A stretch of DNA of 64,000 nucleotides from Neoceratodus forsteri (Eukaryota; Chordata; Ceratodontiformes; Ceratodontidae), in assembly GCA_016271365.2 (NCBI GenBank), contig CM057449.1:1559568501-1559632500 (forward strand), given 5' to 3'. Positions 1 through 10,589 of this stretch are shown here, piece by piece (position 1 is the first letter of the stretch; the number at the start of each line of letters is the position of its first letter). The notes beneath the pieces were generated by a model. The model was not told the origin of the DNA. It made no database searches and saw only the letters and a list, made by a program, of their open reading frames with translations. The translations under genes were made by a program, and so were the position numbers.

Positions 1-980
1 TGTGGTGTGTGGCTGTGTTGTGTACTGAAATGAGATGGCTAACAGTGAGTGTATGCAGTCAGCTAGTACCGTATGATGCCACAGGTTAACAGTATAAAGG
101 AAGTGATACGCTGGGGGAGTGGGTGTGGGGTGGGGGATTGGGCCCCTCCTGACCTCCAAAGACAATCAGCTACACCAGCAAAAAAAACTAGAAACGCTCA
201 GCTGCACCACAAAATCCCTCAAACAGGTACCTTTCCAAATGAAGCCAGAAAATCAACCTGATACCAATTGAAATCTACACCAAGCTGGAAAAGAAACAAT
301 AACAACAGTAATAAAATCAGCAAAAATCACAGTAACTTCCCTGAAATGAGACTGATTCCATTCCCCATCCAGCCCTTTGCCCCTGAGCTGCAGTTCTCCT
401 GTGGAGCATTTTACAATCTGACTAAAATCCCACATATTTTAGTTAGCCTACATGGAGTACCAGCTTTAATATGTTGAGCCTTAATTTGTTGCATTGTCTC
501 CTTTTACATGAATTTATAGTTGTTATTTTGATTGATGGTTTCAAAGAACTAATTGTATAAATTAGTAGGCAAGTTGGTAAAACTTTATTTTTAACTCTGA
601 TACATAGGATGGAGGGGTTCTATTCATCATATCTTCCAGAAACAGTATGAGGCTACAAAACATTAAATTGTTAAAAATCCATGCATTATCCTTACTGAAC
701 TGTATAACTATGTTGAACCCTTCTAAGGTGGGGTATGATAATCTATTGTTATTGTACACTTGATATCTCTGCCAATAAAAATGAAATTAAAAAAAATAAA
801 TTGTTAAAAATACATAGGATGCAAACTATGAAAACAAGACAATTTTCAAAACATTAACAATGGTATTGCAAAAATCAGTCTATTTCAATGGAAAAAAGCT
901 TCATTTGAATTATCTGTGCAGATTTGTAAAGCACTCTGAGCCCTAAGGAAGGGGCACAATAGCAAAATGTTATTGCCTTG
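1..980. other. AT-rich segment, no gene seen
   Basis: I see no recognisable gene. The part from about 450 to 810 ends in a 'gccaataaaaatg' motif and an A-rich tail, which could be the 3' end of an L1-like retroposon on the + strand. No protein motif supports this. Confidence 0.3.
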
Positions 981-999
981 CCATTGCAGAAACAAATGA

Positions 1000-1152
1000 G
1001 TCTTCAGTTTCCACTTCAAGTCAGGAGGAGACTCCATCCAAGCATCCAACATCCTGAGGAAATGAGATCCATGTCTATACATTATATACATGCGGACTGG
1101 ATGGGCCAACAGGCCTTTTTCTACCACCATTGTTCTATGTATCTATGTATGT
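1000..1152 (+). mobile_element. CR1-type LINE, 3' end fragment
   Basis: The segment ends with the CR1-style terminal phrase 'gactggatgggccaac', then a T-rich stretch and a short 'ctatgtatctatgta' tail. The same phrase and tail type recur at 4.6, 47.6 and 51.2 kb. It is a 5'-truncated copy with no intact coding. Confidence 0.6.
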
Positions 1153-1439
1153 CACATGACTGCATTATAAGTAAACAATAAGACCTGATAAGGTGTGGTG
1201 GGGTGTTGATGGATACCCACATGTCCATGGGTTGATGATGCCTGATGCCTCAGACAGAGGGCCTTACAACCCCTGGAAGTGCTAGTATCTACCAATACCC
1301 TGCACCCTAAAGGGTCTTTTGTGCTTATCAAATGAGTTGAGCTACTTCTGCCTATGTGTGGAATGAGTACTGCCAGAAATATTTCACTAGATTTTTTTAC
1401 ACACCTATACAGCAAGCAAAGTTTGCTCCATTAATGGAC

Positions 1440-2035
1440 CTTTTTGTGCAGGCGAAACTGGGGTGAATCCAGGGTAACACATGTACATATATTCTGTTTT
1501 TGTCTAAAGGTACAGGTATTTTGGGAAGCATTACAATGGGAACTGCTGGAACTATTTAGCCCTTCCCTCCAAATTACACCCCACTTGATTTTATTCCTAG
1601 GCATGCCAGAAGGGTATTGCCAGCCACAGACTCAAAAACTGCTATCTATCAGTATACTGCTTGGTAAAAAAGTTATAACAAAGATGTGGCAAGTGGAGGA
1701 TTTTCCTTCGGTACAACTCTGGCAGCAATTAATGACAAATATGTATACAATAGAGAAACTTACAGCATGTCTGTGACATAGTACTCCCAAATTTGAGTTG
1801 CTTTGGTGTAGATGGATTATTTATAGGTCAGCTACGACAGCAGACTTTGTCCCATAAGTATTCTTTATATCTTGTCAGTGATTCACACCTGATGTACTTA
1901 GTTTTTTTATATTTGTCCAGCAATGTTTTTTCTTTTCATCCTATGTTTTACCCTGTAACTCTGCATCTTGTATGTTGTGTTTTTACGGAAAATCAAATAA
2001 ACGTATATCATAATTAAAAAAAGAAAATGGGTTAG
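1440..2035 (+). mobile_element. L1-clade LINE, ORF2 C-terminus and 3' UTR
   Basis: A reading frame at 1444-1776 (110 codons) matches the C-terminal tail layout of L1-clade ORF2 proteins. It has an aromatic 'FWEAL' segment, then a hydrophobic stretch with 'LGMPEG', then 'KVITKMW' and a final 'EKLTA'. A 240-bp 3' UTR follows and ends with 'caaataaacg' and an A-rich tail near 2,020-2,035. The copy is 5' truncated. It may belong to the same broad group as the large LINE at 23-36 kb, but the two are not visibly identical. Confidence 0.6.
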
Positions 2036-2121
2036 TGAAATAAAAAAACATGATTAAAAAACACAAAACAATAATAAAAATGGCGCCGAAGCACCCGGAG
2101 ACTCATGCACCCCTCCCGATA

Positions 2122-2416
2122 CCCAAGTTCAGCTAAAAGCAGTATTTGACAGAGGAATGAAAGCTGAACTCAAGGAAAGTTGCTCCTGTGTGTAAACGAG
2201 GGCTATAACTGGTAAAAATCACGGTCAGAAAGTCGAGCCGTGATATTCTGCATGTGCTCATACATATGCATATGTATGAACGCATGCTCAGTATCACAGC
2301 TTGACTTTCCAACATTGATTTTTAACCAGATACAGCCCTCATTTACACATAGGAGCAACTTTCCAAAGTTCAGCTTTTATTCCTCTGTCAAATACTGCTG
2401 TGAACTTGATATTGAA
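2122..2416. repeat. 290-bp near-perfect palindrome (foldback element)
   Basis: The left arm (about 2,122-2,268) is the reverse complement of the right arm (about 2,272-2,416). For example, AGCAGTATTTGACAGAGGAA at 2,140 pairs with TTCCTCTGTCAAATACTGCT at 2,380. The centre is an alternating 'catatgcatatg' that is itself self-complementary. Arm identity is high, and there is no loop of unrelated sequence. It would extrude as a long hairpin. It resembles a foldback MITE, but no flanking target duplication was identified. Confidence 0.85.
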
Positions 2417-2879
2417 CTACGCGACCTCCCGGTACTCGCACCATTTAGAAATGTGACCGCACTCCGACTTCCACACGTGATTTTGCAGTGTACCACAAGG
2501 ATTTCAAATTTGTGCTATTTATGAGAAAAATCATAACCGAGTCAAACTCCAGGCCGCACCAGCCTCTTCTGCACAACGTGAGCAACCAGGCAGTGTTTCC
2601 ACAGTAGGTAAAATCTGAGGCTGGGAACTTGACAGTGTCCCTTTAAGAGTAAAGGCAGCAGCCATATATGTGATGAAAATCATGACTGAATGAAGTGCCT
2701 CTTGAAATCTGTATAAGATTTGTTCAAATTCCAGATCACAAGTTGGACCTTTTTGTTAATGGGAGTATTGGCACATAATCATATGCCAATAGAATGACAA
2801 CAGCAAATCAGAATAAGTATTTTTTTTTTTTGCTTATCTTTTTCCCTCCGGTCATGGCCCCACGGAGCATCTCTCAGGC

Positions 2880-3450
2880 AGCCTGATCCTTATCCTGCCC
2901 AACCTGAAGCTTCTCCAAACTGCACCTTCCTCTCTCCTCTGCACCCTACGGGCAGCAGCCCCAGTTTAACCTGCCTGGGGTGGGTCGCCCTTTCCTCTTG
3001 AGCACGCTTACTAGTCAGACTCTGGCCACAGGACTGGGCCCTGTGGAGGAGGAACTGAAGGTTGATCGGAGTAAGCCCAGCAAGGGGCATGGGGGACAGG
3101 TGCCGTCGCCTCTCCCTGGCACCATTGTTTTCCCTTGTTCTGTGTGGGACCTCCCCCCTCCCTGTGTGGTGCATGTCGATGCCCCTGGCACACGGCATCC
3201 CTGCCAGTGTCGATCACACTGGAATACATGCGAGTCTGAGTTGCTGTGGTGTTCCCTGCCTCCACCAGGGGACACTAGCACACCGAGACATCCTGCGCAC
3301 CTGTACTCGGAGAGGCGAGCACCACTAGGGCACTCATCCTCAACCCTTTCCAGCTGACCCCCAGTGGCCCGAGCTCGCTCCCGAACCCGGGTCGCCAGCG
3401 TGGCACGAGATGTGGCACCCAGCGCCTCAACCCTCAGCGCCACTGGGCCG
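2880..3450 (-). mobile_element. tRNA-headed GC-rich SINE, about 570 bp
   Basis: On the minus strand the head starts near 3,450 with an A-box-like 'cagtggcgctgagggttgag' and a B-box-like 'gacccgggttcgggagc' about 55 bp further on. That is Pol III split-promoter spacing. A long GC-rich body follows. The same head recurs at 17,940 (+), and shorter heads occur near 13,650 (+), 22,010 (-), 54,570 (-) and 56,800 (+). The overlapping open frames here on both strands are unlikely to be genes. Confidence 0.55.
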
Positions 3451-4095
3451 AGTCAGAGTACAGTATTTAACTTTCCTGTTTGCTAATATTTATTAAAAAC
3501 ACCTTTTGTCTGTATCACCTACTTAATGGTCAAGTAGACATGCATTGCAATCTAATAAATGTCCAGACAATGCCACAATAAACATAATTCTGTTGGTTGC
3601 TGCAATCACTACAGAGGACATGGCAATGTCCAAAACAGTTTATTGTATTTCAGCAAACCAAAACTACAAAAGCAAGTTTATAATAGCAAGAAGGCCTTGT
3701 TCACAGGCCTTTCTAGGAAGATAACATGCGTTGGGAAGTGATGCCCTTAGCATTTATTCTTCCCACCAGGAATTAACGTTCTACAAAGTCCTTTGAGCTC
3801 CAGGTTTAGTGCATAAATAAACATTGATCTGGAAGTTACATGATTGGATAAACAAATACTTCAGGGCAAATTTAGCACTGCTATATATAACAGAGGTACA
3901 GATGGGTCATTATGGGTAGGATTCAATGGATCAGTTCTGTAAAAACACTGTTCTTGCTCTGCTTATAACATTGTAACCCTTAGTGTTAGGGACTAGAAAG
4001 TTTGAGTGGTTCTATTTTTTTTTTTTTTTTTTGCAATTTAAGCATTATTAAATGTTAATGATAACATAAAAGTATGGGACATATTAGTTATAGAA
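3451..4095. other. No gene recognised
   Basis: Ordinary AT-rich sequence with a short poly-T run near 4,015-4,033. No motif or repeat was assigned. Confidence 0.4.
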
Positions 4096-4098
4096 CAC

Positions 4099-4262
4099 TT
4101 ATAAAATGGGCAAGGAAATCCCTGTGTCCTGATTGGTCATTAGCCGTGCATTAGAAGTGTCAAATGCATGGCTAAAAACAAGTGCTGGCTAGCGGGATCC
4201 AGGGGCTTGTAAGAAATCATTGTGCCTTTAGACTGTTGAGAAATGTAATAGCTGCCATTTTT
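4099..4262 (+). repeat. Palindromic module A, copy A1
   Basis: It opens with TTATAAAATGGGCAAGG, followed by a 'tgattggtca' box (an inverted CCAAT). A hairpin of about 14-bp arms (TTAGCCGTGCATT / AAATGCATGGCTAA) follows. The segment closes near 'gccattttttt', a partial reverse complement of the opening. The hairpin core is almost the reverse complement of the stem in module B1 at 6.33-6.46 kb. Confidence 0.55.
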
Positions 4263-4379
4263 TTCCTCCAGTGAGTGACAGTTTGTCCCAGTCTACTTAA
4301 TTCCCTGTAATAAATAAAAGCTGCTTGGCTCCAAAACACTTGTGTCTGTAATTAAAACTGACATCCCTACTTCTACTAA

Positions 4380-4625
4380 TTCTAATTCTAATAGACGGAG
4401 AGGGTGGTAAAAAACTGGAACAAACTCCCAGAGGAGGTTGTTGGGGTGAGAACTATAGGAGGATTCAAGAGAGCATGGGATAGACATGAGGGTCTGCCAG
4501 AGCTGCGAATGGGGGCAGGCGGGAGGCAATAGCAAAGTCCTAGCGGCATGCTAGGCATACTGGGCAGACTGGGTTGGCCTGGCGGTCCTTTTCTGCTGAC
4601 ACATTCTATGTTTCTATGTTTCTAT
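4380..4625 (+). mobile_element. CR1-type LINE, C-terminal RT tail and 3' end
   Basis: Translation gives the usual CR1 C-terminal block (KNWNKLPEEVV, then GFKRAWDRH). The 3' phrase 'gactgggttggcctggcgg' follows, and the copy ends in the octamer tail 'attctatgtttctatg'. It is a 5'-truncated copy of about 245 bp. Confidence 0.75.
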
Positions 4626-4900
4626 CCCGTGTGTGTATGTGTGTTTTCAATTGACATCTGCCACCCGCCTGTCAGTTTCCCAGCTCGCCACTCACTTCTA
4701 CTCATCACTCGCTCCTGCCTGCCATTCACTCCTGTCTGTCTCTCCCTGAAATCATCAGTCACTGAAATCACAAGCAAGTGATGGACAAGTTACCCTTCTT
4801 GATGCCGTCTGCCAAATCAATGATCATATATAAACAAAGCTAATCCCTCCAGTTGTTCTACTAGTTTTTTTTTCTGCAAAGTTGTGATCAATCGCCAGCC

Positions 4901-4922
4901 ACACACACACACACACACACAC
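4901..4922. repeat. (CA)n microsatellite
   Basis: A run of about 11 CA units. Confidence 0.95.
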
Positions 4923-5394
4923 CCCTTCCCTCCACAGCAGCTCCAGACTTCCGTTCAGTCAGTTCACATCTACAATCAAGTCCTTTACAGGTTTGTTCTA
5001 TACGAACCTGCATTAATAAAAGAAACTACAGTACACACAAAAATATTTTGTTTTGTTTGTTTGTTTTTTAAATAACTCATGACTGAATGAACACTCCTTA
5101 CTGAGGGATCACATCACACCTGGTCAGCGTGAGCTGCTTTCCTCCAACCCACCTGCTCCCTCCTGTCAAAAGCTAGAAGCATGTCTCCAGAGCACACAAA
5201 TCCAATTCTTCATTAAGAGAAGTTTAAATTACACACAGAATTTTAAATAAATCATTAATAAAAAGGATTTAGTCTAAATATTTGAGTCTAGGGGAGTGAG
5301 GGGGAGCGTGAAAACCATGGCAACCGCAGAAACACAAAGACAGGCATAGAGACCATGGAAGGACAAAAAGTGACAAACTCAAAAAAAAACTATG

Positions 5395-6240
5395 GCAACA
5401 ATACAGGTGGAGGAACTATTTTACTACTGGAGGAGTGGTTGAAAAAGTGGCACTTGAGCATCAATGCAAAGAAGTGCAAGGTTTTGCACTTCAGAGAAAG
5501 GAACCCAGGGAGGAGCTACCAGTTGGGAGGGGTTCAGACAGTGGGCACAGAGGAGGAGAGGGACCTGGGGTGATCATAATGGGTAACATGAACAACTCAG
5601 CTCAGTGCAGGAAGGTGGCAGCTAAAGTCAACAAGATGCTGTAGTGTATTGCGAGAGGAATCTCATCCAGAAATAGGTAGGTGATCCTGCCGCTGTACAG
5701 GTCACTAGTCAGGCCACATTTGGAGTACTGTGTGCAGTTCTGGCATCCCTTTCTGAAGGATATCAGATTGCTGGAGGGAGTGTAGCGTAGGGCAAAACCT
5801 ATGAGGACAGGCTGACTGAGTTGAACATGTACACCCTGAAGGAGAGGAGGGATGGGGGGATATGATTGGGACCTTCAAATATTGGAAGGGGATTAACAAA
5901 ACGGGCACAGAAGAGATATTTAAGCTGAGGAGAGGAAGGGACACCAGAGTGCATGGTCTCAGGTTGGATGGTGGTAGATATCGGAGAGAGATGAGGAGGC
6001 ATTTTTTCACAGAGAGGGTAGTGGAGAAATTGAACACTCTACCCGAGGAGGTAGTATCCTGTAGCACAACAGGCAGTTTTAAAAGGGCATGGAACAGGGT
6101 GTGAGGGGGGGTAAAGGTGAGGTGGGAAGAGAAGGGTGGGACAGCTGCAATATAAGGGTGCTAGCTGCGCATTCGACTAGACTAACTTGATAGACCGTAA
6201 GGTCTGTTTCTGTTGGCAGATTCATATGTTTGTGTGTTCA
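5395..6240 (+). mobile_element. CR1-type LINE, 3' third of RT to 3' end
   Basis: Decayed CR1 coding can be followed in broken frames: 'LEEWLKKWHLSINAKKCKVLHF', then an RDLGV-like block, then '[17 protein letters not shown]', then a C-terminal 'RRHFFTERVVEKLNTLPEEVV' followed by 'FKRAWN'. Frameshifts and stops interrupt it near 5,640 and 5,790-5,900. The end at about 6,180-6,240 has the CR1-like phrase 'gaccgtaaggtctgtttctg'. The element is dead. Confidence 0.8.
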
Positions 6241-6327
6241 TAAAATACAGAAAAGATTTTAGTCTTCAGGTATTTAAACACGTACATTTTTTTTTTAATC
6301 CTTGTAGAATACAGTGCCCAATTTTAT

Positions 6328-6458
6328 AAGTGCAATAAGACACTCCGGGGATGTGCATTAGACATTTCTAATGCACGGCCAGTGGCTTTAGGCATCACTA
6401 TACTCCTGGCCATGTATCAGAAATGTCTAATGCACACCCCGTCATGTCTCATTGCTTA
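6328..6458. repeat. Palindromic module B, copy B1
   Basis: The tip is TGCAATAAGACACTCCGGGG at the left and the reverse complement of a related sequence (ending CATTGCTTA) at the right. The stem (GTGCATTAGACATTTCT on the left, AGAAATGTCTAATGCAC on the right) pairs perfectly. The stem is itself partly self-complementary. 'gcccaattttataag' lies just left and 'tataaaattggcaagg' just right, so the whole module sits between inverted copies of the module A end. Confidence 0.75.
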
Positions 6459-6460
6459 CA

Positions 6461-6570
6461 TATAAAATTGGCAAGGAAATCCCTGTGCCCTGATTAGTCG
6501 AAACTTGGTTCTAGCCTTTGCCTTAAGAGAGCACCACCAATGGCTAAAAATATGCCCCTGCCAACTGGAG
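6461..6570 (+). repeat. Palindromic module A, copy A2 (left part)
   Basis: It starts with TATAAAATTGGCAAGGAAAT and a 'ctgattagtc' box directly after module B1. A weak 'ctagcc/ggctaa' pairing follows. Its far end may be 'gggcccattttata' at 7,241-7,254, just before B2, which would give a B1-A2-B2 composite with unrelated DNA inside. Confidence 0.45.
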
Positions 6571-6896
6571 CAACTCACAGAATTCATAAGCCACTTGCTT
6601 CCTAATCTCCATCAAAAACATGGCTGCAACCTTTACTCATATACAGAAACTTTCAACTAGGCCCTAAAAATGAAAGTCCATTAAAATAATTCAAGTAAGT
6701 AAATAACTTAATGTTATTTTCACTCAAGAGCTCTTCATTATACACATACACAAATTTAGAAAATCAAGTACTATTCAGAATTTTCATTGCTGGTGTTGCT
6801 TTGATGATCATGAAAAATCCCCCTCCTATCCCCACCAATTTGCTAGAGAACTCCCTGTTCCTTGTCTGGCAACAGATAAAATTGAGGTTCTTGCTC

Positions 6897-6898
<2 letters not shown>

Positions 6899-6936
<38 letters not shown>

Positions 6937-6963
6937 TGCATGTATGCATATGTGTGTGTGTGT
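6899..6963. repeat. (TG)n microsatellite
   Basis: An interrupted TG repeat of about 60 bp. Confidence 0.95.
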
Positions 6964-7256
6964 ATGCCAGAGGAACTCTGAAGAATTTTGAATTCATGCA
7001 TTCAATGATACCATTCTGTGTGTGGGGGGGGTCATTCTACTACTGGAATAATGCAGAGCTTTGAATTTTTCTATTCCATGGTAAAGAATTACACAGTGTA
7101 CTGAATATGAAGAAAAACAGATGACAGACAGGTGAAAAACATCTGTGGAGGGACTATTTTACATAATTTAGCAACTTTTTATTTCAATTTTTGTAGGTTT
7201 GAAAACTTTGACAGTATTTGTTTTTTTTAAAAGTTGCCTCTGGGCCCATTTTATAT

Positions 7257-7406
7257 AAGCAATAAGGCACTTCAGGGATGTTGGTTGTACTAGGTTTACC
7301 CCACGGTCAGGGGCCAAAGGCACTCGGCTTTGACTCATGCCTTATAATCCTCCTGACCTTAGAGTAAACCTAGTATAACCAACACCCTGGCGTGCCTTAT
7401 TGCTTA
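7257..7406. repeat. Palindromic module B, copy B2
   Basis: The tips are AAGCAATAAGGCACTTCAGGG and a right end that reads back as AAGCAATAAGGCACGCCAGGG, allowing for length. The stem is TGTTGGTTGTACTAGGTTTAC, unlike that of B1, and it pairs with the right arm at nearly every position. The loop region reads GGCACTCGGC then ATGCC. The flank 'gggcccatttta' resembles the inverted end of module A. Confidence 0.8.
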
Positions 7407-7409
7407 AAT

Positions 7410-7980
7410 AGCATAGTAGTACAGGGGGAAAAAAATATTATTTTATTATTATTAGGGTGTCTTCAGAGTCACGGTTCCTAACTTTCTGTTAAATTAGGGA
7501 TTGAACTAACTTGGGTGCCATTAAGGGTTATTTTTATGATAAAAGTATCCCAGCTATTGTAAATGACATTAACATTGCCGTATGCACAGTAGGAAAAAGT
7601 AAAGAAAAATGCTGATAGCTAGATAAGAATGCACGTGTAAGGGGTTTTCTTGGAGCTTACAACAAGCTTACAGACAAATGTGATTTCAGGTGTATAGTAA
7701 GTTGTTTGTTTGCAATTCTCATGAGCACAGAACTGACAATTTCAGAGTTTACTCATAGTCACAATATCCTATTATTTGGTACATCTGGAGGATCAATGTT
7801 TTTAGCTTAAGAGGGCAGAAAATAGCTCAAGATTCCTTCAATCCAAAAAAGAAACTGGTCTACTATAGGTTTTCAAAAAACTATTATGTTACTTTCTTGA
7901 GTTACCAGTTTGTTAGGGATTTGGTTAACTTTAGCATCTTTTGTGTCATTATTTGATAAAAGTATCCCATAATTTAGGTT
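7410..7980. other. No gene recognised
   Basis: AT-rich sequence without a recognisable element. Confidence 0.4.
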
Positions 7981-7984
7981 TTGA

Positions 7985-8085
7985 ATAAGGTTCAAACTGC
8001 ACGAGATCCACTGTCTGATCTTGGGCAAGTCACCTAACCTCTTAGTTTGCCAGTCCACCCAGCTGTGGAAATGGGCAGGACCCCA
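7985..8085 (+). mobile_element. MIR-like SINE core fragment
   Basis: The segment 'cttgggcaagtcacctaacc' followed by 'aaatgggcagg' matches the conserved core of MIR/CORE SINEs. The tRNA head is missing. Confidence 0.55.
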
Positions 8086-8479
8086 CTTAAAACAAGATGT
8101 TGCATATCAGCTGGGCTGTCCTGGGTAAAGAAATTGTATTATGCCATAAATACATAAATAGAAAATCTGCAGTGTTTAAAATTGGTGTGTGCACAGTAGG
8201 GAAACTATGCAAAATGTGGGTTGCTAGAAGAAAATGTATGTACAGTGAATTGATTCTGTCAAAGCACCATTTTATTCCCCTTATGACTTTGTGATAAGCA
8301 GTGGTAGGGGCTTTATAATTCCAGGGTTTGTTCAGTCAAACTTGCTAATGCTCTGTAATGCTTGGCAAAAATTGACTAAGTGAGTTTTTAGTATGGTTGG
8401 GCCAGAAAAACAGCTAAAAATTCCACTTTTGACCCCTCCCCCCATAAAAAAGGTTTAAGAAGTCATCTAGTCCAGGTAA

Positions 8480-9170
8480 CATAATAGTGTATATCAGAGT
8501 AACATACAATTGTAATAACGTAAAGGACTTAGGCTCTACCTAGATACCCCTCTTGCCTCATGGCAGTGACATCCAAGTTTACCAGCCAGCTATGTATGCT
8601 ATATAACCCACCATGCCATTATCCCTCAGGAATCCATCTAGTCCTTCTTTGAAAGCCTGAACAGTGCTAGTTCGCACAACCTCACTGGGTAGGCTATTCA
8701 ACATGTTACTTGCTAAAGTGTGAAGCAATGCTTTCTAATGCTTCCCATTATTTTGCCCCACCTCATTTAGCATGCATGCCTTCCAGTTCTGCTTGCACTC
8801 ACCAGTTCAAACATCTGTGTGTACTCCACCCTGTTTGTCCACTTCACTTTTCTAGACCAAATAACTAGAGTATGACCAATCTCTCTCCTCATAGCTCTTA
8901 AGCCATTAAGCAGCTTGGTGGCCCTGTGGTGGGCCCTCCAGATTGCTTCAGTGTCCTTTTCATATTTCAATGGCCAGAACTGGAGACTGTACTCTGAGTG
9001 TTGGCTAACCAAGGTCTTGTGCACTGAGTGAATCATCTCCCTTGAACTGCTCCTTCCCCCGCCTTTAATGTATCCCAACATTGCATTTGCTTTCTTGACT
9101 AGAGCAGCACATCGTCTGTATAGTGTCATCTTACTATCCCTTACTACCCCTAGATCATCTTCCTCAGTTG
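8480..9170 (-). mobile_element. CR1-type LINE, C-terminal RT (antisense)
   Basis: On the minus strand, 9129-8767 encodes the CR1 C-terminal RT block in order: 'CAALVKKANAMLGYIKGG', a degenerate 'HKTLVSQHSEYSLQFW', then a 'RATKLLNGL' helix. Broken frames continue to about 8,480. It probably forms one old antisense element with the RT pieces at 10.0-11.25 kb, opened by the A3/B3 modules and a SINE tail. Confidence 0.75.
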
Positions 9171-9186
9171 TGCTTAATTAATGCTC

Positions 9187-9336
9187 ATTATAAAAAGGGT
9201 CTGAGAAATGGAGCTTTCTGATTGGCTGCAAACATTCTAACAGCCTTATGTTAATCTTTTATTAACATACATGTAGAGCTTAGCCATATGCTGAACAAGG
9301 TTTAACACTGTTTAAAAACATTTTTTTTATTATAAT
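9187..9336 (+). repeat. Palindromic module A, copy A3
   Basis: It begins ATTATAAAAAGGG and ends TTTTTTTTATTATAAT, inverted to each other. It contains the 'ctgattggctg' box and a small hairpin (TATGTTAAT / ATTAACATA). Module B3 follows with no gap. Confidence 0.6.
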
Positions 9337-9481
9337 AGCAATAAGGCACTCCCAGGGGTTATATTAATAGTCAGTTAATCACCCCTAGTATGGCACTCGG
9401 CTACACCTCGTGCCACAGTACACCCCTAGAAGGTGATTAACAGACCATTCACATAACCCTTGGTCATGCCTTATTGCTTAA
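9337..9481. repeat. Palindromic module B, copy B3
   Basis: The left tip is AGCAATAAGGCACTCCCAGGGG. The right arm reads back as AAGCAATAAGGCATGACCAAGG. The stem (left GTTATATTAATAGTCAGTTAATCACC) pairs with the right arm and differs from the B1, B2 and B4 stems. The loop is GGCACTCGGC...CTCGTGCC, close to that of B2. Confidence 0.8.
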
Positions 9482-9865
9482 TTGTTTTTAAGTTCTCATG
9501 AAAAGTGCTGCATTGACAGCACTGATGGCATAAGTCTTCTTTTCATCCACATGACAGCTACAGCATGGGCAATCACAGTGCTAGCATCCCCTCACTGCCC
9601 CGCCAATGTTCCTCCTGTCAGGGAGGGACCACCATGTAGATGAGAGGATATTCAAACACCTTGCTCATTCAGGCCTCTCATGTGAGACTGCCAACAAGGG
9701 TGCCAATTAGTGTCAATTATGTTGGTGATTTCTTATGTGGCTACCTGTCCACTAAAACTGGACAAAGACCACCAAAAATCATCTAGCAAAGGTCTTTAAA
9801 TGGACACCAGATAATGGTTGTTGGCAGCTACCAACCTGGGACAGGTCTGAACCAGTGACTTCTTC

Positions 9866-9955
9866 TTTCTTTCAAAAGATTTACCAGGAAAGACATACTG
9901 AGCTGAATTAGTACATTTCCAGATGCATCCTGGGGGAAATTTGGAGGTGAAAGGC
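9866..9955 (-). mobile_element. SINE/L2 3' tail fragment
   Basis: The piece 'tttaccaggaaagacatact' followed about 40 bp later by 'catcctggggg' is the tail motif that recurs at 22.8, 38.1, 40.7, 50.2, 59.3 and 61.5 kb. Confidence 0.5.
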
Positions 9956-10029
9956 TTCTAATTCCACTACCAGTCAGCTGCACTGCCCAGTGCCAACATG
10001 CTGTCTACTGTTGCACCACATAGGTATAT

Positions 10030-10240
10030 GGGTGACACAGATTATTTGCCTCTAGGTGTAGTACCCTCAATTCCCCAAAGTTAAATCTAGGGTTCCATAT
10101 ATCAGGCCATGCTCCTAATTTGTACAGGTCCCACTGTAGTGCAGTCCCTTCTCTGCCATGTGCACTCTTCTTGCCAGTTTAGTGCCAGCAGAAAACTTCG
10201 GCAGCCTGCTGCTAACCCCTCTTCAGATCATTTATAATAT
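10030..10240 (-). mobile_element. CR1-type RT palm fragment (antisense)
   Basis: Minus-strand translation gives a block resembling the CR1 segment around the RT active site. The site is degenerate: FSAGTKLA in place of an FADDTKLA-like motif, so the catalytic aspartates are lost. Confidence 0.5.
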
Positions 10241-10254
10241 ACAGTACGTTAATA

Positions 10255-10395
10255 AGATGTCTGTGAGGAGTCTCTTAAGGTATGAGAGACTATGATCATG
10301 AGGTTTGGGCAAGAGGGCCACAAAGCAGTGCTGACCAGCTATTGCTTCCCAAACCTGACCAGAGGAGCCTCTTATACCATAAGAGACATTTGCAG
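10255..10395. repeat. Short foldback element
   Basis: GTCTCTTAAGGTATGAGAG at 10,273 pairs with the CTCTTATACCATAAGAGAC end at 10,368-10,387. An inner stem of AGGTTTGGG / CCCAAACCT closes the structure. The element interrupts the antisense CR1. Confidence 0.6.
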
Positions 10396-10589
10396 AGGTA
10401 CTTTTATTATAAACCACTGGAGTTGCTAGAGTGATTTATAATAAGTTTTAAGTTGTTTTTTTTAATTTCAAAAGTTAAATGAAGCCACACTCCCCCTGGC
10501 TGTAAAGTGAAACACTCCATTCTCAATGTTCATGCACAAGAGACCCACTGTAAGCTGGACAAGAAGTGCACTGGTTCTGTGTGCTGACC

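Noticed and set aside
3011..3443. Overlapping frames of 84-142 codons at 3 kb as genes
   Set aside because: They lie in the GC-rich body of a tRNA-headed SINE copy and are open on both strands.
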